Shown here: positions 45,366 to 57,022 of the stretch, in pieces | How positions within the stretch are numbered: position 1 is the stretch's first letter | How the letters are laid out: each line of letters opens with the position of its first letter | DNA from: Coccinella septempunctata | Lineage: Eukaryota; Arthropoda; Insecta; Coleoptera; Coccinellidae | NCBI RefSeq assembly: GCF_907165205.1 | Contig: NC_058191.1 | Location: forward strand, 11,720,501 to 11,784,500 | Length of the DNA stretch: 64,000 bases | Direction of reading: 5' to 3' | The notes under the pieces: model-generated | Told to the model about the DNA's origin: nothing | Databases searched by the model: none | Seen by the model: only the letters and a program-made list of their open reading frames with translations | Translations under genes and position numbers: made by a program

Positions 45366-47210
45366 ATACCTTTTGAATCTCATTCGAAATCTGCAATTTA
45401 TGACCTGACTTAGACTTGTAATTTTTCATGAAAGACGGTTTTTTTATCAATATTTCGGGGAAATTCTCCACAATGTGACATCGCTATTTTAATTCTATGT
45501 ATACTGCAAAATTTTTCAGCGCTCTTGCACCATAATTTCTACTTATTTAGTAACTAACTAAACTCGTAATTCAAGCTTTTGCTAAATGTACGTATTTTCC
45601 AATGTAACATACGATCAAAAAAATTCGTCCTCAAGATCAATGTTCTGTGACAGAACGTTTGTTTTCCAAATCTAACGAAGCATAGTATTATACTTGGTCC
45701 ATCTTAGAAATGATAGGACGTCAGCAGTCAGAAACACAACCTCGTTGTCTGATTGTCAAAATGATCCTATGTATCTTTTACTGCCTCCATCTGACTTTTA
45801 TTTCCTGATCTGGCCAATATAATGTCACAGTTCTTTAAAGTCTACAACGTCCTCTTCACTATTCATTCCCAAATCTCACAGTCGTGCTTTACAATTCCTC
45901 ACAATAATTTTGGCTAATAACTTTCCGAAAACAATTCCAACATGCCCCCATCATCCATGAAAGTAATGAGCAGAGAGGGAGTAGAAATATACCCTCAACT
46001 AATTAAACGGTCATTCGTACTCGCATTCCTCACTCGCGGAGATCTCCTTATATCTATACTCAGGAGAGCCGTCGTCTTGAAGAAGGAACACGAAAATGAG
46101 GATGTACCTTCTTGATGAACTTGAGTCTGAATTACTTTATGGCTAGGGTTGTATAATCTCCTAGATGGGATAAACTTCAGCGATGTCACCGAATTATACC
46201 TCAAGAAGTTGGAGGGTAAACATGGGGTGTCCCGCAGGATTTATCCTAGAACGGCCTATTAAAGGTAGATCTCGATTATTCCTGGGTTTCGTCTGTTGAG
46301 TCGGAGCGATGAAATGCTTCAAATAGTAAAAAAAAGATTATAATATCAAGTTTGGCTAATGACCATAGTAGTCGAAGCCTTCAACTACAATAAAAAATAT
46401 ATGAAGTTTTTTTCATTTTTAGTCGTGTCTTGTCATATTATTTCCCTCTCCAACTTTTCCTAATTTGTCAGTGACAGCAGTCACTGTGACTTGATTAACA
46501 ATCAGCAATTTGGTCACTAAAATACGATTTCTCTATATCCATTCATTTTCTAAAACTCGCTCTACAACTGTCAGAAAACCAATGACACGCATGCGTCCCC
46601 AGCTCTCGAGCGAGACTTGCTTGATCCGTTTCTCTCGCCCCACTGCCGTCTTGCGGGATCACTGCGGCTCCACTGTTTTCATTTAGTGGTAGGTGATTAT
46701 TTCTTTAGTTTTGAAGAAATGCAGCTACATAACTATTATCAATTGATTAAAATAAAAGGTGCACTTATTATAACTCAGCGAAACTTCACTAAACTGTATT
46801 GTTTTGTCAAACAAACGTCACCAAATATTCACATTTTGAGAGGAGGCAAAACAACAAAATGATTATTCAATGTCTTCAAGGGTATATTCTCTTATCAATA
46901 ATAGATATGCGGAATCAACGGATTTGATTGTTGCATTCAAACATGAGTTCTATAAGCACTAGTTATTTGATACTAGATAAAATGCATTTGAAATTATCCT
47001 TTATTCAATTCAGTGATGTATCAAAATAGGGTGGTAAGGGTTAAAAATAGCCCAAACTTTTTTCACATTGAATTCTTACACGTTCGACAAGAAATTTTGA
47101 AATTTTAGTATTTTTTTGAATGAAAAAGTTACACCATTCTCTAGTATAATCAATTTTTAGATTTTAATTCACCATTACTTCAAAGGATCTGAATTCATAC
47201 AATACTCATA
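45366..47210. other. No recognised gene
   Basis: Short frames only (plus 46617-46862 and minus 45995-46204 are the longest). Around 45590-45660 ATCAAAAAAATTCGTCCTCA resembles the dispersed block at 16720. A slightly GC-richer patch lies at 46580-46670. Confidence 0.45.
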
Positions 47211-47211
47211 C

Positions 47212-47465
47212 CTGTTCTAGAGTTTCATCCTTCAGGCTGATATATCTGTTTGAACGCTTTCTGGTGGACTCAGCAGGATTTTGGTTTTGTCGATATTGAG
47301 CCTAAGGCCTAAAGCTTCGAATATATGTATGTTCATAGTTGTCCAACATTATCTGTAGATCCTCTGAGCTGCTAGCGATAAGTGCGCAGTCGTCTGCAAG
47401 TTCCGTGATAAACTTTGTACGGCTTTTTGCTCTGAGGAGCTTCAGGTTAAACAGACCTCCTTACC
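47212..47465 (-). pseudogene. RT fragment of the same family as 25214-26440
   Basis: The 250 bp are nearly identical to 25896-26150. On the minus strand the frame reads FITELADDCALIASSSEDLQ. Compared with the other copy (ELQYADD), six bases are lost in frame, removing Gln-Tyr of the catalytic YADD motif. The fragment ends abruptly on both sides. Confidence 0.88.
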
Positions 47466-47829
47466 AGCCTATGATCAGTCCAGCATTCCAGATTTGTTCT
47501 GGGCTTAGTGACCAACAGCTCTTTGAGATCTTTAACCATATAATAGATATACTCTAACATAGAGTACAACTAATACTTAATCTATTTCTTTTCGCATAAT
47601 ATATGTGTAACCCTTTTTTTAACTTAGGGTTTTCCTCTTTTTTTGTTTCAAGTGATTGGGTAACTCATTATATGACTTTATTGCAGACTATGTTGGAAGT
47701 TTTGACCCTCCTGTTGTCTTAAAAATGAAACCACTGTATATATTATTGGCGTTTCTTCTACCGTATTTATGTTCGTCAAAATGCTTTTTAAGATTCACCA
47801 TTGATTTTCAATGACCCGCATTTTTCTTA

Positions 47830-48262
47830 TAGATCAACTTCAGTGTTCTTGTTTCACACTCTTAGAGATCGGCTGCACTGGAAACTTTTTATACAAGTAG
47901 CTCGTGGTGGTCTCATATGGAAGATTATGTATGTTCTTAATTGTCCTGTTTTGGAGTCTTTAAAGTCTGTTTAGATTCAATTATGTCGTATTTCCTCAAA
48001 TTGATGCCAGATATGTGAAGATGGAGTGTACACATGCATTGTAAAAGATTAATTTGCAGTTTTGTGACATAGAGGGTCAGGCATGCTTTGCTGCGCTTAT
48101 TAGACCTGAGAGCTTCTTAACTATTTCATCAGTGTGTGAGTCCCAATTTAAGTCTCCATCTACACCTGACCTAGGTACTTATAAGTTTTAACCCTTCGTA
48201 TCGTCCTAATTCAACTACAATTGCATTTGTTTTCTTATTTTTGGCCTTAAATCTTATGTATA
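47830..48262 (-). pseudogene. Jockey/CR1-type RT C-terminal fragment
   Basis: On the minus strand, with frame changes: RFKAKNKKTNAIVVELG, then LNWDSHTDEIVKKLSGLISA, SMSQNCKLIFYNACVHSIFTY, then GNTT and LQNRTIKNIHNLPYETTT. This is the RT thumb region that follows the catalytic palm in Jockey/CR1 elements ('W..H.......L....L......S......Y......Y....WG'). Stops and frameshifts are present. The palm domain is missing. Confidence 0.75.
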
Positions 48263-48287
48263 CAATGAAATGAAAGTTTTTAGCGGC

Positions 48288-48352
48288 ATGCAGACAGGAA
48301 TTGAATTCTGAAAAAAGTACCACCCAGAGCAGGATTCGAACCTACGACCCCC
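48288..48352 (-). repeat. tRNA-derived SINE, 5'-truncated copy
   Basis: On the minus strand: GGTTCGAATCCTGCTCTGGG (the T-arm, B box) joined to TACTTTTTTCAGAATTCAA and CTGTCTGCATGCCGC, as in the SINE at 2466-2578. The D-arm and anticodon arm are missing. Confidence 0.78.
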
Positions 48353-48354
48353 CG

Positions 48355-51300
48355 TGTATACAGTTTTGACCTATTTCAACACTAGTTTGTTTGTGCACAG
48401 CCATTCGTGAAATTTCTTCAATGTATTGTTACCCTTATCAAGCGTTTGTGTTTTTTATTCCATTTTTATTATTCAATTGTATTGGCGTTGTTTAACTTTT
48501 TTCTCAATGACTACTCCTATAGATTGTTGGATGTCTCAAAGGAGAAATAAATTATCATTTTTATTCCTAATAATGCACTTTGCAGTCATGTAATCACTAT
48601 TCAGATTTCTTGAACTTGGTAAGCACATGCAGTTCAAAATCTTCTATTCTTAATTTTCATTCCATGCATTCATTTTTATGAGTGCATGGTCGAAACTTCG
48701 ACGATACTAAAAATTTTCATTCGAAAAAGTGGTTCAGGATTAGAAACAACATTGAGATATTTGGGATTTCCATAGTCATAAAAAGTTCTCGCATCTAACC
48801 TTAGATTTGTGAAGAATTTTAAAATTTTGGCTTGTGCTTCGGTGGAAATGTCTTTAGTTACCTTAAATTTCATGAGTAGTTGATGCTGGAATTTATTTCA
48901 TTTGCGAAAAGGAATAGTGGAAAAAACAACTGATGAAAGTTGAATGTGACTTGAAAAAAATTTAGTTAACATTTCATTTCTTCTCTTGCATCCTCTATAA
49001 TCCAACCTGCACCTAGCGAAAAGGAGAGTCAACAGACAGTTTATTTGCCGAGGTTCATATTACATTAAGGTCTTGCGAAATAAGCTTCGAAATATTTTAG
49101 GTCCACAAAATAAATTGAGGCTGATTTCACAAAATCTCTAAGAAATTGCCTCTCATCAAAAATTTCCTCAGTGACACAAAACACACAGAAGTGAAATTAT
49201 AAGTATTCTTCATTTTTCATTCAAATGAGCAAGAAACTCTACAAAACTCAATTTATTCAAACGTCTATTCGATTATAAGTGCACACAGGCGAAGGTAGAG
49301 CATCGACCAGTTAGTTTCCTCGATGAAAAATGCAAGCTCTGACCTATTTCCAAAGCACGATCAATCACCCCGAAATAGAAGCCGAATTGAGTACAAAACG
49401 CCAACGATTATTTTTTATTCAAAACAGTGTGGAATTAACGGAATAAACCAACAGAGTGGGATGTTGTAGAAGCATTTCCGATTTTCCCGAATAAAATATA
49501 CGGGCAACGCCGAAATTGTTAAAAGAGTAAATTCAAAACGTCAGTGGGTTTTGGCCGACTGCCAATCCAGCCGTGTGGTGGCTGTGGACAGGACCGGTCA
49601 AGTCGAGATTCTCCAAGAAATAATTTTTCATTTCTACAAGTTATGTCTCAACTGTTCACTTTGCCTCGTCTCTTCACATAAAAAATCAAAACTTACTCAA
49701 TTCTTTTCATCAGCGATTGAAATCTTTACGTTTTTGCAAATGCGATAGGGTTAATGCATTTGAAAATATCCCATCCGAAATGGATAATTTCTCAAAACTT
49801 CCTAATCCAGATTTATAGAAGGCGTTGGGTAGAAACAAGCAAATGCCTGAACTATAGAGTGAAAAATTAAGTATGATTTTTGATGAACAAAAAAATCTTA
49901 GCCACTTTGAGATGTACTTCTGGATAAAGAAATAACTACTAATTACAACTGAACTTCTGAAAATCCTCTATAATAGTTTCGTAAATCAACAATACCTCAC
50001 AATATAACAATACATAATTTATTGAGAAAGAATTACTGACGTGCTCTTTTGTTCATTACTGTTAATTTTAGAAGACCTCCGCTGTGTCTGTTTCATTTTA
50101 TCGACATACCTACATATTTGCAGCAGATGGAAGTTTTTCAATTTAAAAATTAAAAATGAAACCTTTGCATTATGAAGAAACAACATGTTTACTTCTCAAA
50201 TAAGTTCAAACAGTTATGAAAAAACTTACGAGCTTACAGCTTTATAAACAAAATATAATAAATAATGAAGAAATGAGTGGAAACTTTCATTGTTAGAATA
50301 AAAATCTTATGGTGGTATACTGCTTTCATATGTAAGCCAATCTGTAACTTTTCATAAACTTACAGGAAAATTGCTATTCAGGACGGTTTAAAGTGGTCTG
50401 TAGCTTACAGGAATCCGTAACTATTTACGATAAGTAGTTCAAAAGTGACCTGTCAATTGAGATAGTTACAGAAACATTTCCGGAATTGCATTATTTACGA
50501 ATCTGTCAATCTGACACTTACAGATCGATCGTACGCTACAGATTCGTAGCTTACGGGTGAAAAGCAGAATATGACCATTATTCTGCAACTCTTTTGATTT
50601 GGCGAACCACTACACAGACAGTTCAAGGAGGACACCAATTTTTATCATCGGAAAGTGGTTTCTTGTATAAATTATTGTTCATGCGTCATGCGGTGTTTTC
50701 GAATACATTTTTTGTTCAGAATCCATAAATAATTCATGAAACGTAAAAATTATTCATCGGTTATGTGGTTGGCGGAAGTTACACAGGAATCAGGCAGATA
50801 TAATTTGCTGTTTTTCCTTATTTCAATATTTTCCTTCATAACTGAAAGTTTCTATTTTAGGTATATTCATTCAGATAACTTCTCCCTTTTTTTCGTAGAA
50901 TCGACTGAAATAATAAAAAATGCATGTTGAAAATCTTGACAAATCCGATTTGTCTCATTCCGTACATTTTTGGCCCAGGCAGCAAACATTATTATAGTAC
51001 CTACTTCATTCTACCATCGCAGAATCGAAAATTATCAGGAGTAATATTTGAAAAAGTGTGACCTCCCGTTTTAAACATTTTTCTCTTAAGAATCCCAATA
51101 AATCATGAACCTTTGACTTTCTAACCACTGTATTGTATACTGGCATTAAATAAGCTATCTAACGACGCGAAGATATACGGGGTGTATCATTTGAAATGAA
51201 AATTATTAGGCTGTTTCCGGTTATAACGGAAGCTGCGTAGCTCTCAAAATATTTTAGGCAGATAGTTGATAGTCCTTGCAAATTTTCAGCTCAAAATATT

Positions 51301-52478
51301 GATTAGTTTTCAAGGAATTTTAAACAGTTTTGTGAAATTTACATCGTTTCCAATTAGTAGGGCCTAGAAATTGTTGGTCTTAAAGGAGAGATTTTCGAAT
51401 TTGAAACTGTCATCTGTAAAATATGTCGAAGAATATCAGTCAGTTTTGCCTAATTTTGATTACCTGATCAGCGATTTGATAGTCACTCGTCTTACAACAC
51501 TGAAAATTTCTCACTTCTGAAGAGAAGCGACAATTAAAAATCATTAAAAAGAAGTATATAATATGTTGATCATAATCTTATGCAAAAATTTTAATCCTAA
51601 TGGTAATGTATAAATGATCGATTGATAACAAATCGATGAGCATCCGTCAATAAATTGTTGATTCCTGGAACAAGCTTTGTGAAATCGGTCATCATTGAAG
51701 TAATTAACGTTTACGTGAAATTGTCCGCTCCAATTTCATTGTGCCTCAATTACAACTAGTTGTATTTTATAGAATATGATAAACCCAAGATGAGGATCCT
51801 TTACCGTGTCACATAGAAACTGAAGCGAATCTTGCGGAATTTCGTTTTCACCATTTGAGCAGAGTCCAACCCTGCGGCTAGTCGTAAACCGGGATCGATT
51901 CGCAGCGAGCGGGCTAAGGGCACTTTCAACCCCCATATAGGATTTGCGGAGCGAGCGCACCAAAAATGTGATTTTCGTATAGCGACCCAGGCGAAACCTC
52001 GCCAAAGATGACCGATTACGGACCAATCGATGGAAAAATGATGGCCTGTATGTCATTCGAGTTTCCACTAAATCGAAAAGATTCGAATCCTGATTGCTGC
52101 CTGTCATTTCGGCTTCACGTTACCGACGACCGAAATAGAGGTATATTTTTTCAACTCGTTGCCCTTCAATTGAAGAATCACCCGTGGACAACAAAATTTC
52201 TTCCTCATTGTCCTCGAACATAAATTTATAATTCTACTGATTGGACCTTTAAGGAGCTGTTTCCAACAGAAATACAAACGAGTGAATCTGATCTAGAAGA
52301 TATAGAATTCTATATTCACAGATTACAAAAAATTTTTTCTGCAATCTGTGTCTATACTTTCTTGAAACCGATGACATTTTCAGTCATTGTTTGTTTTTGT
52401 TGTCAAATGAGATCACCAAACATCAAAGATTATAGTGTAGAATGATATGAAACGCCCTCATATATCTAGTACTGAATA
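48355..52478. other. Non-coding; motif-rich patch at 50.2-50.6 kb and GC-richer patch at 51.85-52.12 kb
   Basis: No gene is recognised. Between about 50220 and 50580 the motif CTTACAG or its near variants (including the inverse CTGTAA) occurs many times, like the subterminal arrays of DNA transposons. From 51850 to 52120 base composition is more even and both strands have open frames (minus 51736-52107, 123 codons; plus 52008-52223), with no domain known to me. Confidence 0.45.
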
Positions 52479-52681
52479 CAGTGACTCTATCAAACACAGT
52501 GGCGACAATTGGAAATTTAGCATGAATATGGCGGCTTAGAAGCACAGATTTCAATGCTATGATCTCTAATTCGTAATGCGGATTGGCTCACGTCACGTCA
52601 AGTGACCAAATCCGCCATATTCTTGCTAAAACGATGAAAAACGAGACCACAATTGTCGCCACTGTCTCGTTAGAGTCACTG
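52479..52681. repeat. MITE with TIRs (203 bp)
   Basis: CAGTGACTCTATCAAACACA at 52479 and the inverted copy CAGTGACTCTAACGAGACA ending at 52681 pair, and both continue with GTGGCGACAATTG. A further shared inverted block, GAATATGGCGG, lies inward. It ends in CAGTG like Tc1/mariner MITEs; TA precedes the left end but not the right. Confidence 0.87.
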
Positions 52682-53108
52682 CAATACTGAAAACCGACTA
52701 CATTTTAGTCAGTGAAAACACATTTGACAATGAGATGGCGCTGAACACGCACTGTCAATACAGAAAACTGTTAATACCAGTTTTCTGTTTTATAATTGAG
52801 GGTCGCGAAATTCGAATTCTATTCTTTGAATTGAATTTCAATATCGACTTTGTTTCGATCAGAAAACAAACATCCTTAGCGATAAAACAAAAGTATGGTT
52901 TTGTTTTGTGACCGGGATGTTAGTTTGCATTCGAATATTGTTTGGAATCAATTGATATCAATGAAATGTGCTGTTGGATGTGCTATATTTTTATTTGCAA
53001 TTCATAAAAAATTTACAAAAATACAAGATTATGGCCAACAAATGGAGTTTTAAATAGGACACTAAAATATATGATGATCTGTTATAGGTCAAATGTGTTA
53101 TTTCTGTA
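52682..53108. other. No recognised gene
   Basis: AT-rich spacer between two inverted-repeat elements. Confidence 0.5.
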
Positions 53109-53846
53109 CAGGGTGGGCAAAATGGATGATTCCTGAACTACAACTTTTTAACCCAACGAGATAGAGAAAAATGAATGTGCCATTCATGTCGTCTTTTTTC
53201 GAGAAACTATTAATGTCATCAACTGCATTCCTCTACCTTCTTTTGTTTTTGAGGTATAGGCCAAAATTTGAATTTGGGGATTTCAACTTTGGTCATTGTC
53301 TCCGTTTCTGTTTGTTTTAATTAAAACATTATACAGACACTTTTTTTATAGCAATCCAGTGCCGTACTGTGGTTTTTTCCCTCAGGTTTGTTTGCTGAAC
53401 TCAAATATAAAGTTGTGTTTTTTTTATGAAAACAGTAGCTTGAAATTACTTAGAACAAATCGCCATTTTTTTACCGTTCCAGAAATATATCATACATCGC
53501 CCTCAGTCTTTCTAAGTCATTTCAAATTACTGTTTTCATAAGGAAAAACAAATCTTTATGTTAGAGCTCAGCAAATATACCATAGTACTCCACTGGAATG
53601 CTCTCAAAAAAGTGTCTGTATAATGTTTTCATTTCAACATCCTACCTTAAACAGAAACGGAGATAATGACCAGAGTGGAAATTTTAATATTGACCTATAA
53701 CTCGAAAAGAAAAGAAGATAGAGAAATGCAGTTGATGGCATTATTTGTTTCTCGAAAAAAGACGACCGTAATGTGCCATGCATTTTCCTCTATCTCGTTG
53801 AGTTGAAAAAAATGTAGTTCGGGTATCACCAATTTTGCCCACCCTG
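53109..53846. repeat. Large foldback element (738 bp, arms about 330-350 bp, TA duplication)
   Basis: CAGGGTGGGCAAAATGG at 53109 pairs with the inverted sequence ending at 53846; TA flanks both sides (53107-53108, 53847-53848). The arms match over most of the element, including AACGAGATAGAG, TCGTCTTTTTTCGAGAAAC, ATTATACAGACACTTTTTT and TATGAAAACAGTA, leaving only about 60 bp in the middle. The TA target and CAGGGTG ends suggest a Tc1/mariner-derived non-autonomous foldback element. Confidence 0.9.
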
Positions 53847-54039
53847 TACAATACATTGTTTTGAATTGATAAACTTAGTTGCATTTGTAAAATTTATATC
53901 AGAAATTAATGTGAACAATATTCAATGTACCATCATAGCATACACATTTCAGTTACTCACATACCATTTACAGAATTGTCAGAACCACAACTAAAAAAAA
54001 CCTTACAGCTCCAGCTTGACGCACCTTATTCTGACGCTG

Positions 54040-54182
54040 TTCGATTCACTTTTCCAACAGGATAATGCACGAGCACATCTAGCTCTCATTCAGAAGACAA
54101 AGAAGTCGATTTGTTCTCTTGACCCCCCAGACATGCAGATCTTTCACTTATAGAACATATCTGGGAAAATTATTATAAGTAG
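54040..54182 (+). pseudogene. Tc1-type transposase fragment
   Basis: The plus frame reads LFQQDNARAHLALIQKTKK, the second catalytic Asp (in Q-D-N-A-R-x-H) of Tc1 transposases. A frameshift then leads to ADLSLIEHIW, which holds the catalytic Glu of the DD34E triad. The N-terminal part and the first Asp are not found. Only about 45 codons survive. Confidence 0.82.
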
Positions 54183-54855
54183 ATTTATCCGTTTAACGCA
54201 TTCTTCACGGACTCCAGCGGCACTTCGACATGGGGTACAGGTACAAGTTGTATGTATCCCATGTACAGTACGTGTATGTATTGGTTGTGAACGGATCGAG
54301 ATATGGACAATCACATCCTTTCAATAATTTCAGTAGGTTCATTCCGTCATAGCTTAAAATGTGGTACGAGTTCATTATCATAGAAAATCCTATCTCGTTC
54401 AAGGTTGAAAAGAGAACAGCGGAAGACTATTTCCATCATTTCCTCTACGATAATGAATGAACGGATTATCTGAATACCGAGCGTCATTAGAATCAATGTT
54501 CGGAGTAAATGTACATAATTCCTCCGTAACTGCTTCAGTTAGACTTCGTCGTTTCTTTGTTGAAACGATGTTAGTCGCTGAAAGCGTCAATTGATCTAAG
54601 AATGTATGAATCGATCTAACTGGGAAATTGAGGGTAATTAAAATCAACACGTAATGCAGGTGATTAGAGTATCTGGGTTTGGAGATTTGCCAGCTGAACT
54701 ATTGAATGCTCACGACATTGATGGCAAATTGCCGGATGACTCTGCCAATTTACTTCCTTTGCTCAGAGTAATGATGGATGCGAAATTATCTGATCCTGGT
54801 TCATCTATACAGATGCATCTGAAATGTACCCTTTCATGATCTGATATATCAGACG
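54183..54855. other. No recognised gene
   Basis: Short frames on both strands without recognisable domain. Confidence 0.5.
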
Positions 54856-54859
54856 CTGA

Positions 54860-56170
54860 ATGACCAGTTTTCTTATTTGCGTGACGAATTTCGCAAGGGT
54901 ATTACACAAATTCAGTTGTTTTTCTCTATTTTCTATTATCAGGCTGAACTGTAGTAAGGTTTTCCTTTGCAGTATGCGGTTCTCGGATTCTACCTCTTGG
55001 TTTCCTTCGGTAAATTCGCATTCTCCTTTTGTCCTCCTCTGGGTCGTAGTCCACTAGTCTCCTGAGTTCTTGATTCGGATGGTTTTTCGCTGTTTCGAAT
55101 CATTTCTCTGCTTTTCTGTTCCTGAATTCCGTTATGGTTTCCCATTTTAGGTCCCTATAAATTTGTCTATTCCTGACAAACCAAGGTGCATCTGTTGCAC
55201 ATCGTAGCAGCTTGTTTTTAGTAGCCTGAATTCTTTTGATATGGCTCTTTGCCACGAAACCCCAGGCAACTGATCCCTAAGTCAGTTGAGGCCTAGCAAC
55301 GGCTTTAATAATCTTCAATTTTGTCGCTTTCGACATGTGGCTTCTTCTTCCTATCAGAGGGTAGAGTCTATTCATCGCTGCTTTCGTTTTGTCGATTGCT
55401 TGTTTGATATGACTTTTCCAAGTAAGTCCTTTGACAAGCGTTATTTCTAAATATTTGGCTTTATTTTTCCAATCGATTTCTTCGCCGTCAACTTCTAGAT
55501 TCGTTGTGGGTCGCAGTCGTCTCTTCTGTAGTAATATTGCTTGGCTCTTTTGTCCATTGAGCTTGATTTTCCACTTTATGCACCACTCATTAGTTTTGTC
55601 AATCGTTTCTTCGGGAACTCGTTCAATTACTTCTGGGTTTCGGTGTCGAGTTGCTATGCCTGTGTCGTCAACATATAACGTTAGCATGGTTCTTGGATTC
55701 TTCGGAATATCGTGAATGTATATGTTGTACAGAAGTGGCCCAAGTACTGACCCTTGGGGTACACAAGCCTCTATATATCTTGTTGTGGAGTCCTTCCACT
55801 TTAACGTAAAATCTTCTATTTTTGGAATAGTTCCTGATCAATAATAATCGTTTCTCTGTTGAATGCTTTCTTCTGAATCCGAACTGTTCTGGTGGTATTA
55901 GTTCCAGATTTTCGGTTTCCTCATTTAGCCTCGTGGCGATAATTCTTTCTACTACTTTTCCTAAAGCCGACAGTAGACTTATCGGTCTGTAGTTTTGTGG
56001 GAACTTCTTCTCTTTGAATGGTTTATTGAACACTATGATTTCCGCATAGTCCTCATAATTCATTCGCGATATTTGTTAGAGCAGCTATACCTTTTCTAGG
56101 GCTAGGGCAGCTTTTCAGGGCGGAATTAGCTCTATCGGTTCAGCCTTTTTCGTTTGGCTCCTCCGCGAAT
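54860..56170 (-). pseudogene. Jockey-type non-LTR reverse transcriptase, C-terminal half
   Basis: On the minus strand: NKPFKEKKFPQNYRPISLLS and VERIIATRLN (RT palm, 56040-55930), then PPEQFGFRRKHSTE. After a deletion that removes motif A (the first catalytic Asp), YSKNRRFYVKVEGLH and, in a shifted frame, VPQGSVLGPLLYNIYIHDIP (motif B) and LTLYVDDTGIATRHRNP (motif C, intact YVDD). The frame is then open for 136 codons (55687-55277) through MNRLYPLIGRRSHMSKAT and LKIIKAVARPQLT, ending in a stop. The C-terminus continues with frame changes to about 54860 (AKSHIKRIQATKNKLLRCAT, WFVRNRQIYRDL). Closest in the window to 7480-7990. Confidence 0.9.
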
Positions 56171-56199
56171 GGCCACCTTTAGAATCAATTTTTCATCAT

Positions 56200-56760
56200 C
56201 AAAAGGCTTGGTTTGGAAAAATCAGCTTCTATCTCCACGGAAGCGTCTTAAACTCTGTCTGCATGTAGAGTATAGAGGTCCCAAACGTCCAGCGCCGCAA
56301 CGGTCACATTTGAGGTTTGAATTATAGAAAGGGCGGGTGAGTGACCGCCAATTCCTTCCGAAAGGGTGGGAAATCCGGAATAAAATATAGACGCGGGTGC
56401 TCCACCGTCCCGAGATGGATAGACGGCGGTCGAGAACAAGAGCGGTGATAAACGCGTTCGCCGAAACCGCACAGAACGGCCAAGAATGATGCCTGTTGTT
56501 GGATCTGTGATTTATTCCACTTCGGCCGAGCCGTAAACAGCTAACCCGTTTTAATGGAAGCCACCTCGTTTTACGCCGTTTCGATTTCACCTTTCCCTCC
56601 TAAATCAGGCAGACCGAAAATGGTTGTTTTCGATGGAGAAGGAAGAAAGTCATCATTTCGCTCTTATCTCGGAGAAATGGGTTAGAACTGGTCAAGAGGA
56701 ATTGGAAAAAATTGGCAACGGTTGGCCGGGTTGCTTGGAATGCTGCGAAAGATGTTCACT
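56200..56760. other. GC-richer region without recognised gene
   Basis: The segment 56220-56600 is GC- and CpG-rich and open on the minus strand for up to 122 codons (56590-56222), as expected from composition. No domain is recognised. It could be a regulatory region upstream of the recombinase gene or unrelated. Confidence 0.35.
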
Positions 56761-57022
56761 TTGAGAGACGAAGGTCGAAAATTTTCCTCCATCTCTAATG
56801 AGGTTTGAACATGAGATATCTCATATTTTTCTGAACTAAGGGAGACCGAGGGGAGTTGTTACAATTCAACTACCATATCTCAGTCCAGAAGCATCCTACA
56901 TCTATCAGTTATGAGAGTCAATGTAGCCCAATCTTCATTCTGTCAAAACAAATCTGCAAAATTATTCAGATCATTGAGGTACACAAAAAAAAGTCCCTTC
57001 TTGTCATAACTCTCCTACTAGA

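Noticed and set aside
53296..53541. 81-codon ORF in the foldback element
   Set aside because: It lies within the inverted arms and loop; nothing domain-like.
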